Shown piece by piece: positions 1 to 4,971 of a stretch of 6,843 nucleotides of DNA. The notes beneath the pieces were generated by a model, which was not told where the DNA came from, ran no database searches, and saw only the letters and a program-made list of their open reading frames with translations. Location: NCBI GenBank assembly GCA_031261885.1, contig JAISIU010000035.1, positions 1 through 6,843 on the forward strand. Reading direction: 5' to 3'. Positions within the stretch are counted from its first letter, which is position 1; each line of letters begins with the position of its first letter. The DNA comes from Bifidobacteriaceae bacterium (GTDB lineage Bacteria > Actinomycetota > Actinomycetes > Actinomycetales > WQXJ01). The translations under genes and the position numbers were made by a program.

Positions 1-1004
1 GACGCGACCACGAGGTTGTACGCCTCGGTGATGTCCTCGCCCGTGATCTTCTCGATGACGGCCTGGACGCCGTGGGCGGCGCAGAAGTCGAGCATCTCCT
101 GGGTCTCGGCGATCCCGCCGATGTTCGAGCCGGCCAGGATGCGGTTCCCGGCGCACAGCGTCCGCATGTCGACCTCGGACCGGTGCTCCGGCATGCCGAC
201 GTCGACGAGCGCCCCGCCCGGCGCCAGGCACTCGACGTACGGCGTCTGGTCGACGGACGCGGCGATCGTCGTGAGGATCAGGTCGAACTTGCCGCGCAGG
301 TGCTCCAGCGTGCCGGGCTCGCTCGACGCGTAGTAGTGGGAGGCGCCGAACTTCATGCCGTCGGCCTCCTTGCTGCGCGTCCGGGAGATGACGGACACCT
401 CCGCGCCCATCGCGGCGGCCAGCTGCACGCCGACGTGCCCGAGCCCGCCCATGCCGAGCACCGCGACGCGCTTGCCGGGGCCCGCGCCCCAGCGCTTCAG
501 CGGGGAGTAAGTGGTGATGCCCGCGCACATGAGCGGCGCGGCGGCGTCGAGCGGCAGCGCGTCCGGGATCCGCATGAGGTAGCGCTCGCGGACCGTGATG
601 CAGGTCGAGTAGCCGCCGTCGGTGGGCTTGCCGTAGCGGTCGATCGAGTCGTAGGTCCACGTGGCGCCGCCGGGCCCCTCGCAGAACATCTCCTGGCCGC
701 CCTCGCAGAAGGCGCAGCCGCCGCACGAGTCGATGAAGCAGCCGACGCCCACGCGGTCGCCGGGCTTGAACTTCGTCACCTGATCGCCGACCTGGCGGAC
801 GATGCCGGCGATCTCGTGGCCCGGCACGAGCGGGTAGTGGGCCGGGCCCCATTCACTGCGGGCCGTGTGGATGTCGGAGTGGCAGATGCCGGCGAACTTG
901 ATGTCGAACAGCACCTCGTCGGGGCCGGGTTCGCGGCGTTCGATCGTGGTCGGGTGGAAGGCCCCGGTCGGGGAGTCGATGGCGTAAGCGCGTGCGGTCG
1001 GCAT
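1..1004 (-). CDS. Zinc-dependent, probably NADP-dependent alcohol dehydrogenase (AdhC/YahK-like MDR family), C-terminus cut by window edge
   Basis: Cytosolic medium-chain dehydrogenase/reductase that probably interconverts aldehydes and alcohols with NADP(H); the physiological substrate cannot be read. The minus strand from ATG at 1004 encodes 334 complete residues before the edge. Visible features are GICHSD with catalytic zinc ligand C41, GHE with H63 and E64, four structural-zinc cysteines C94, C97, C100 and C108, the third catalytic ligand C160 in LMCAGIT, and the Rossmann loop GMGGLGHVG at 184-192. S208-R209 after the second beta strand suggests NADP preference. The late motif AGSNIGGIAETQEML and overall spacing resemble mycobacterial AdhC (about 346 aa), so some 12-16 residues are missing. 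The start is supported by an AAAGGA Shine-Dalgarno about six bases upstream. Transcribed divergently from the BACON gene, with no functional link apparent. The family is secure; the exact subgroup is from memory. Confidence 0.93.
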   Translation of the reverse strand, partial: MPTARAYAIDSPTGAFHPTTIERREPGPDEVLFDIKFAGICHSDIHTARSEWGPAHYPLVPGHEIAGIVRQVGDQVTKFKPGDRVGVGCFIDSCGGCAFCEGGQEMFCEGPGGATWTYDSIDRYGKPTDGGYSTCITVRERYLMRIPDALPLDAAAPLMCAGITTYSPLKRWGAGPGKRVAVLGMGGLGHVGVQLAAAMGAEVSVISRTRSKEADGMKFGASHYYASSEPGTLEHLRGKFDLILTTIAASVDQTPYVECLAPGGALVDVGMPEHRSEVDMRTLCAGNRILAGSNIGGIAETQEMLDFCAAHGVQAVIEKITGEDITEAYNLVVA

Positions 1005-1050
1005 GGCACGTCCTTTCGTGGTTGGCGGTTGGCTTGATGAGTCCGCCCCT

Positions 1051-1079
1051 TGTCTACTCCGTGCCCGATGCCGGGGCAA
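1051..1079 (-). promoter_or_regulatory. Candidate promoter for the alcohol dehydrogenase
   Basis: On the minus strand TTGCCC (1079-1074) and TAGACA (1056-1051) are separated by 17 bases, with the hexamer nearest the gene 46 bases before the ATG at 1004. The -35 matches consensus at four of six positions; the -10 keeps TA but lacks the final T. Spacing and position are right for a housekeeping sigma promoter, though a chance match is possible in DNA this G-rich. Confidence 0.4.
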
Positions 1080-1128
1080 CAGCCCGGCGGGGCCGTCGCC
1101 GTCCGCCACTCCCGGCGAGCCCCTCCGA

Positions 1129-1183
1129 GCGTCATGAGTTTTGGCTGATAAAACCCGGTTTTAACGACCAAAACTCATGACGC
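1129..1183 (+). repeat. Palindromic element R1 (55 bp, near-perfect hairpin)
   Basis: The outer 16 bases, GCGTCATGAGTTTTGG, are perfectly complementary to the last 16. Inside lies a short unpaired patch (CTGA opposite ACGA, element positions 17-20 against 36-39), then a further seven paired positions TAAAACC/GGTTTTA around one central C. The perfect arms extend two more bases outward (GA/TC, 1127-1185). The A+T-rich core stands out from its GC-rich surroundings. It lies between two divergent genes, so it is not in a terminator position. A homologous inverted copy, R2, is at 3209-3263. I do not recognise the family; a REP/MITE-like dispersed element or a conserved protein-binding hairpin are both possible. 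Confidence 0.85.
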
Positions 1184-1438
1184 TCCAAACTCCCAGGTAT
1201 TTCCCAGCCGCGCGGTGCGCGGGGTGGCTATCGTGAGATTCACGGCCCTTTCTGAACGCCCAGAGCCCGGTCCCCCGATTCCGGGTCCCCCCGTGACGTG
1301 CGGGCGCCCACCGCCATCGCCGTTCCTGCCCCGGGACGAACGACGCCAGCGCGGCGGCCTGTGGGCCCTTCCTGAATCGGATTCGATGACGGCGGTCCCC
1401 TCTTGCCTTGGCCGCCTCAGAAAGAAGAGAACGCACTC
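1184..1438. other. Non-coding upstream region of the BACON gene with operator-like repeats
   Basis: I see no credible gene in this 255-bp stretch; open frames here have poor composition and no ribosome site. Small symmetric motifs are present: CCGCGC-GGT-GCGCGG (1208-1222); CGTGA-GAT-TCACG (1232-1244), which touches a TATCGT hexamer at 1229-1234 that fits a TANNNT -10 but has no good -35; an imperfect 22-base inverted repeat bounded by CGTTC/GAACG (1321-1342); and GAATC-G-GATTC (1374-1384). A 13-base direct repeat is listed separately. Together these suggest a regulated promoter for the downstream secreted protein, but no transcription start can be chosen from sequence. Confidence 0.4.
1244..1376 (+). 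repeat. Pair of 13-base direct repeats GGCCCTTYCTGAA
   Basis: GGCCCTTTCTGAA at 1244-1256 and GGCCCTTCCTGAA at 1364-1376 differ at one position and are exactly 120 bases apart, both upstream of the BACON gene. The second copy runs into the GAATC-G-GATTC palindrome. They could be two sites for one regulator or the relic of a short duplication; the sequence between them shows no repeated structure that would prove duplication. Confidence 0.4.
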
Positions 1439-3088
1439 ATGAGAATCGTGCGCGCAATCGCAACCGTGTCGGCTGCCGGGGCTCTCGCCCTGACCGGCCT
1501 CGGTCTGGCCATGACCCCGGCCAGCGCCGACACTCCCGCCTCCACCCCCTCTACCTCCACGGCGACCACGCCGGCCAGCCCGGCCGCCTCGATGCTGTCG
1601 CTCAGTACGTGGGCCCCGGCCGCGGCCGGTGACACCACCCAGGTCGCCGTCACGGCCTCCGCCTCGTGGCGGGCCAGCAGCAGCGCCCGCTGGCTGACCG
1701 TGACGCCGGCGACCGGCACCGCTGCCGGCGCCATCACGCTGACGGCCGCCGCCAACACGACCGCCTGCCAGCGCGTGGCGCTCGTGCTGGTCCGGTCCGG
1801 CCGGACCATGGCCACGGTCACGGTCACCCAAGCCGCCGATGACCACGGCGACACGCTCTGGACCGCCACCGCCTGGGATGTCCAGACCGCGCCGAGCGTC
1901 ACCGGCACGCTGATCTCCACCGGGGATCGGGACGTCTTCGCCGTCCAGGTCCCGTACCGCGGCTCCTACGTGTTCACGGCCACGCCGGCCGACGGCTCGG
2001 TGGCCGGGACGCTGACGGGCCCGTTCGGCCTGCCAGTCCAGACCACGGGTGACCTCGGCACCGGCCTGACGGCCAGCCTGCAACAGGGCACCTACTACCT
2101 GACCGTCACGGCCGGCGCGACCCTCACCGCCCCGGCTGGCTACACGGTGACGGCCACGGTGCCGGCCGAGACTCCCTCGACCCTGTCCGCGGCCCAGACG
2201 GCCTTCAGTCTGACGGGCGGCCGCACGGTCGTCTCCACGACGGTCTCGACGAACGAGTCCTACTGGACGGCCCAGAGTTCCGACAGCTCGTGGCTCCAGG
2301 TCACGCCCATGGGCGTGAACGGCGGCACGCTCGCGATCGTCGCCTGCCAGAACACGACGGCCGCGGCCCGCACGGCCACGGTCACGCTGGCCGCCGGCAC
2401 AGCCACGGCCACGGTGACGGTCACCCAGGCCGCCGCCGCGACCGATGATTACGGCAACACGCGTGCTACGGCCCAGGCGTGGGACGTTTCGACCAGCGTT
2501 CAGATGACCGGCTCGCTCGAGCAGGCCGGCGACGTCGACGTCTTCGCCGTGACCGTGCCGTGGGACGGCAATTACACGTTCTCCGGGCAGGTCTCCCCGG
2601 CCACGGCCGGCCCGGTGGTCGTGACACTGTCCACGTCGCGCGGCGGCACGTCGGCCACGTCGGACGCCTCGACCGGCGCTTTCACGCTGACCGCGTCGCT
2701 CAAGGCCGGCAAGACCTACTACCTGACGGTGTCCAGCTGCAACCCGTTCCAGCAGCTCGCCGCCATCGGCTACACGCTGACCGCGACCGTGCCACCCCAG
2801 GGCGAGTCGGTCACGGCATCGGCTCCGTGTGTCACGCTCGACTCCACCGGGGCCGGCTCGGTGACGATCACGTCGAACCCGGCGGCCTGGACGGCCACGT
2901 CGAGCGCCTCGTGGCTCCAGACCACGGCCTCCGGCAACTCCGGCGACGCCCTCGCCCTGACCGCGACCGCCAACAGCTCGTGGCTGCCGCGCATCGCCAC
3001 GGTCACCGTGACGGCCGGCACCGCGACCACGGTGATCACGGTGGTCCAGCCCGGCACGTTCAGCTCCTGCTCCTGGTTCTGCTGGTGA
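1439..3088 (+). CDS. Secreted multidomain protein with three BACON-like and two PPC-like beta-sandwich domains
   Basis: A 549-residue exported protein. Residues 1-30 are a Sec signal peptide: MRIVR, a hydrophobic Ala/Leu/Gly core, then a probable cleavage after ASA-30. A Thr/Ser/Pro/Ala linker follows to about 50. Three repeats carry the BACON pattern W..S...WL...P..G......L.A..N, ending VTVTQ or similar: about 51-132, 248-332 and 457-537. Between them are two units that open DDHGDT or DDYGNT, contain GD.DVFAV.VP....Y.F, and end TYYLTV...GYT.TATV (133-241 and 336-451), resembling bacterial pre-peptidase C-terminal (PPC) domains. The tail ends SSCSWFCW with no LPXTG, membrane anchor or catalytic domain, so it is probably released or bound non-covalently. 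BACON domains are linked to carbohydrate or mucin binding, mostly in Bacteroidetes; adhesion or glycan binding is inference. ATG at 1439 is preferred over an upstream TTG at 1403 because it starts the signal peptide and follows the purine run AAAGAAGAGA at 1421-1430. The gene is monocistronic. Confidence 0.9.
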   Translation: MRIVRAIATVSAAGALALTGLGLAMTPASADTPASTPSTSTATTPASPAASMLSLSTWAPAAAGDTTQVAVTASASWRASSSARWLTVTPATGTAAGAITLTAAANTTACQRVALVLVRSGRTMATVTVTQAADDHGDTLWTATAWDVQTAPSVTGTLISTGDRDVFAVQVPYRGSYVFTATPADGSVAGTLTGPFGLPVQTTGDLGTGLTASLQQGTYYLTVTAGATLTAPAGYTVTATVPAETPSTLSAAQTAFSLTGGRTVVSTTVSTNESYWTAQSSDSSWLQVTPMGVNGGTLAIVACQNTTAAARTATVTLAAGTATATVTVTQAAAATDDYGNTRATAQAWDVSTSVQMTGSLEQAGDVDVFAVTVPWDGNYTFSGQVSPATAGPVVVTLSTSRGGTSATSDASTGAFTLTASLKAGKTYYLTVSSCNPFQQLAAIGYTLTATVPPQGESVTASAPCVTLDSTGAGSVTITSNPAAWTATSSASWLQTTASGNSGDALALTATANSSWLPRIATVTVTAGTATTVITVVQPGTFSSCSWFCW

Positions 3089-3166
3089 TACCCACGGGCC
3101 GGTGATCGGGACGCGCCCGGGGCGCTGAGCCCGCTCACCGACCCGCTACCCACCCGTCAAACTGTT

Positions 3167-3208
3167 GAGGGGCGGGGGTCCGCTGGGACCCCCGCCCCTC
3201 TCTTTCCT
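3167..3208 (+). terminator. Strong intrinsic terminator of the BACON gene
   Basis: A perfect 15-bp G/C-rich stem, GAGGGGCGGGGGTCC (3167-3181) with its complement (3186-3200) around a GCTG loop, is followed by the pyrimidine-rich tract TCTTTCCT. It begins 78 bases after the stop codon. It should stop BACON-gene transcription before the HTH-bS22 unit. The palindrome R2 begins at the very next base, so two independent hairpins are back to back. Confidence 0.9.
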
Positions 3209-3263
3209 GCGTCAAGACTTATGGTCCCTAAGGGGGCTCTTTACCAGCCAAAAGTCTTGACGC
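3209..3263 (-). repeat. Palindromic element R2 (55 bp), inverted homologue of R1
   Basis: Outer arms GCGTCAAGACTT.TGG and its complement pair at 15 of 16 positions (A opposite A at 3221 and 3251). Read on the minus strand it aligns without gaps to R1 over all 55 positions with 40 identities by hand count. The ends GCGTCA/TGACGC, TTTTGGCTG on one arm and the GGACC/CGACC asymmetry on the other are shared. The differences at element positions 7 and 10 are matched by complementary changes at 49 and 46, which preserves the stem. The centre is less well paired than in R1. It sits between the BACON terminator and the HTH promoter. Confidence 0.85.
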
Positions 3264-3287
3264 TGGGTGGTCTCGAAAGACACGATT

Positions 3288-3316
3288 TTCACATCTGTCA
3301 CTTGAGCCTCTAGAGT
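3288..3316 (+). promoter_or_regulatory. Promoter of the HTH-bS22 unit
   Basis: TTCACA (3288-3293), a 17-base spacer and TAGAGT (3311-3316) match the housekeeping consensus at five and four of six positions. Transcription would start near 3322-3324, giving a leader of about 110 bases. A GTCAC-CA-GTGAC inverted repeat (3317-3328) lies directly over the predicted start, a good place for a repressor or for autoregulation by the encoded HTH protein; that role is inference. Confidence 0.6.
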
Positions 3317-3351
3317 GTCACCAGTGACGCCGCGCGGCCGAACCGCCAACC

Positions 3352-3374
3352 GCGTTCCCTTCCCCGGGGAACGC
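3352..3374 (+). promoter_or_regulatory. Leader hairpin upstream of the HTH gene
   Basis: GCGTTCCC and GGGAACGC form a perfect 8-bp stem with a 7-base loop in the untranslated leader, ending 59 bases before the ATG at 3434. There is no T tract, so it is not an evident terminator. It could influence leader stability or simply reflect the GC-rich composition. Confidence 0.35.
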
Positions 3375-3433
3375 CATCGCGCCGGGCCCGCCCGCCCATC
3401 GCACGCCGCACAGAAACGGAGAGCTCCTCGATC

Positions 3434-3664
3434 ATGCTCAATCCACCAGCGCCCGCCGGCCGGCCCACCTTCCTCACCGTCGCCGAGGTCGCCGAGACGA
3501 TGCGCGTCTCCGGCATGACCGTCTACCGCCTGATCCACTCCGGCGAGCTGCGCGCCGTGCGCGTCGGCCGGTCCTTCCGCGTCCCCTCCGACGCCCTCGA
3601 CGAGTACCTCGCCGCCGCCGGTTTCCAGGACTATGGCCCCGCGATGGAAGCCAAGTCCGCATGA
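3434..3664 (+). CDS. Small BldC/excisionase-type helix-turn-helix DNA-binding protein
   Basis: A 76-residue protein that is almost entirely one MerR-like/HTH_17 winged-helix domain. TVAEVAETMRVSGMTVYRLI (15-34) gives the two helices, with MRVSGMTVYRLIHSGEL covering the turn and recognition helix. AVRVGRSFRVPSDALDEYL (41-59) is the wing and following helix. The short tail to 76 is not distinctive. Cytoplasmic DNA binding is expected; the target is unknown. A GGAG at 3418-3421 lies 12 bases before the ATG, slightly long but usable. The gene lies 106 bases before bS22, an arrangement seen in other actinobacteria (Rv0500A-Rv0500B in Mycobacterium tuberculosis), so it is a chromosomal regulator rather than a phage excisionase. 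Expression is probably from the 3288-3316 promoter. Confidence 0.92.
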   Translation: MLNPPAPAGRPTFLTVAEVAETMRVSGMTVYRLIHSGELRAVRVGRSFRVPSDALDEYLAAAGFQDYGPAMEAKSA

Positions 3665-3770
3665 CGCGGTAGGCTTAGTCCTTGGTTGCCTGTCCTTCGC
3701 CCTTTCCGGCACGCCCCTCGCGGGGTGGGACTGGCAGGTTCCACTCAAGACAAGACGTGAGGATTGACGT

Positions 3771-3866
3771 ATGGGTTCGGTGATCAAGAAGCGCCGCAAG
3801 CGGATGGCCAAGAAGAAGCACCGCAAGTTGCTGCGCAAGACCCGTCACCAGCGCCGCAACAAGTAG
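3771..3866 (+). CDS. 30S ribosomal protein bS22 (AURKAIP1/COX24-like), 31 aa
   Basis: A complete 31-residue, extremely basic peptide beginning MGSVIKKRRKRMAKKKHRKL and ending HQRRNK. This is the near-invariant actinobacterial bS22, a small-subunit protein located in mycobacterial ribosome structures and related to the AURKAIP1/COX24 domain. It is about one or two residues shorter than the usual 32-33. The start is fixed by the conserved MGSVIKK and by TGAGGA (3758-3763), seven bases upstream of the ATG. It follows the HTH gene after 106 bases. A TAGGCT hexamer (3670-3675) just after the HTH stop could be the -10 of a private promoter, but no good -35 accompanies it. It is too short for ordinary ORF cut-offs and easily missed in annotation. 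Confidence 0.96.
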   Translation: MGSVIKKRRKRMAKKKHRKLLRKTRHQRRNK

Positions 3867-3891
3867 CGGCGCGGCGGCGGCCCGCAAACGC

Positions 3892-3923
3892 GAAGGGACG
3901 ATGACGCAGGTCACCGTCCCTTC
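3892..3923. terminator. Hairpin between convergent bS22 and HAD-IB genes, probable bidirectional terminator
   Basis: GAAGGGACG (3892-3900) pairs perfectly with CGTCCCTTC (3915-3923). After one A/C mismatch, TGAC/GTCA adds four pairs around a GCAG loop. The stem starts 25 bases after the bS22 stop and lies 32 bases beyond the HAD stop, as expected for a shared terminator. The tract after it is weak: TGTCGTTC on the plus strand and a short TTT on the minus strand. Confidence 0.65.
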
Positions 3924-3955
3924 TGTCGTTCCCAAAAACTTGTGGTCCCGGCCGT

Positions 3956-4873
3956 TCACCGGCGGCCGGTCAGCCGCCGTTTCGCCCCCCGGAGCGCCAC
4001 GAACGCCGCCCACACGGCGCCGGCGCGGTACGCCATCGTCAGGCTGCGCCTCATGACGCGGCGCGAGCCGCGGAACTCGCGCAGCGGCCACCCGGCCCGC
4101 GCGCAGTGCCGCCGGAGCTTCCGGTCCGGATTGATCCCGCACGGCCGGCCCACGGCCTCGAGCAGCGGGATGTCGTTCTGGGAGTCGCCGTAGGCGGAGC
4201 ATTCGGCGAGATCCAACCCGCGCGCGGCCGCGAGCTGCTCCACGGCCCGGGCCTTGGCGGCCCCATGCATGAGCCCGCCCACCAGTCGGCCCGTGAAAAC
4301 GCCGTCGGCGCTCTCCGCGACGGTGCCGACCGCGCCCGTCGCACCGAGCCGCCGCGCCATGAGCGCGGCCATCTGCTGCGGGCTCGCCGTCACGAGCCAC
4401 ACCTCGTCCCCGGCCGTCACATGACGGCGCAGCAGCTGCTGCGTGCCCTCGTAGATGCGGTGCGCCAGCACCTCGTCGTAAACCTGCTCGCCGACGGCCA
4501 TGATGTCCGCCACGGACAGCCCCCGCACCAGGCGCAGGGCGTCCTCCTGGATCGAGACGACATCGGCCTTCTTCTCGCCGCGCAACAGGTAGCACAGGTG
4601 GCGCCAGGCGAAGGCCCTGAGATCCTTGGCCCGGATCACGCCACGCCTGACCAGGGCCGTGCCGAGGTGGAAGGCGCTGGCGCCGCGCACCACGGTGTTG
4701 TCGATGTCGAAAAAGGCCGCGGCCGTGGCCGGCGTGGGCGGGACCTGCTGGGCGATGGCAAGGACCGGCGCCATGCCAGGCGTCGGAGAGGCCGGCCGAG
4801 CCGGCGCGTCATGAGGCGCGGCGCTCTCGGGGGCGGGCGAGGGGTGCCGGGCCGCGAATGCTGTGCCATCCAT
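3956..4873 (-). CDS. HAD-IB family hydrolase (SerB1-like phosphatase)
   Basis: A 305-residue haloacid-dehalogenase-type phosphatase. Motif I is FFDIDNTV with nucleophile D56 and acid/base D58; motif II is LVTASPQ with S164; motif III lysine is K207 in HGAAKA; motif IV is YGDSQNDIPLLE with D230 and D234. The alpha-helical cap lies between motifs I and II (about 68-150), as in subclass IB. The C-terminus has a mildly hydrophobic stretch (AGAVWAAFVAL, 285-295) and a basic end, so weak membrane association is possible. Relatives are often called phosphoserine phosphatase, but the true substrate is generally unproven. Residues 1-50 are a Pro/Ala-rich extension not needed for the fold. The ATG at 4873 has GAGGGG directly against it with no spacer; an in-frame ATG at 4774 (M34) is an alternative but lacks a ribosome site. 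Convergent with bS22, divergent from the histidine phosphatase. Mycobacterial serB1 also lies near the bS22 locus. Confidence 0.92.
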   Translation of the reverse strand: MDGTAFAARHPSPAPESAAPHDAPARPASPTPGMAPVLAIAQQVPPTPATAAAFFDIDNTVVRGASAFHLGTALVRRGVIRAKDLRAFAWRHLCYLLRGEKKADVVSIQEDALRLVRGLSVADIMAVGEQVYDEVLAHRIYEGTQQLLRRHVTAGDEVWLVTASPQQMAALMARRLGATGAVGTVAESADGVFTGRLVGGLMHGAAKARAVEQLAAARGLDLAECSAYGDSQNDIPLLEAVGRPCGINPDRKLRRHCARAGWPLREFRGSRRVMRRSLTMAYRAGAVWAAFVALRGAKRRLTGRR

Positions 4874-4934
4874 CCCCTCTAGTATCCGCCTTCCCGCCGG
4901 GTGCCCATGACGCCGCGGGCCGGCCCGGCCGCGA

Positions 4935-4965
4935 TTGACGCCAAGCGGGCCGGACCTGGGACACT
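4935..4965 (+). promoter_or_regulatory. Candidate leaderless-type promoter for the histidine phosphatase
   Basis: TTGACG (4935-4940) and GACACT (4960-4965) are 19 bases apart, and the second hexamer ends six bases before the ATG at 4972. That distance puts the transcription start on or beside the start codon, the pattern of leaderless genes common in actinobacteria, and fits the absence of a spaced Shine-Dalgarno. The -10 match is weak at its first base and the spacer is long, so confidence is modest. Confidence 0.4.
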
Positions 4966-4971
4966 GGGGGC

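Noticed and set aside
72..1037. Long plus-strand open frame of 321 codons opposite the dehydrogenase
   Set aside because: Antisense shadow. The minus frame has all zinc and cofactor motifs, while this one is Arg/Ala/His-rich low-complexity sequence with no recognisable domain.
1129..1183. R1 as an intrinsic terminator
   Set aside because: It lies upstream of both neighbouring divergent genes and is not followed by a T tract on either strand.
1175..2083. Minus-strand open frame of 302 codons overlapping R1 and the BACON gene
   Set aside because: Gly/Arg-rich antisense translation of GC-rich repeats, running through the intergenic palindrome; no domain and no ribosome site.
3434..3664. HTH gene as a prophage excisionase marking an integrated element
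   Set aside because: No integrase, attachment site or phage gene is nearby, and the HTH-bS22 pairing is a conserved actinobacterial chromosomal arrangement.
3934..3949. AAAAACTTGTGGTCCC resembles the left arm of R2 (13 of 16 positions)
   Set aside because: No matching second arm follows, it overlaps the HAD terminator region, and the similarity is short; not counted as a third element.
3675..4595. Minus-strand open frame of 306 codons overlapping the HAD and bS22 genes
   Set aside because: Out-of-frame shadow of the HAD-IB gene that also crosses the terminator hairpin and bS22.
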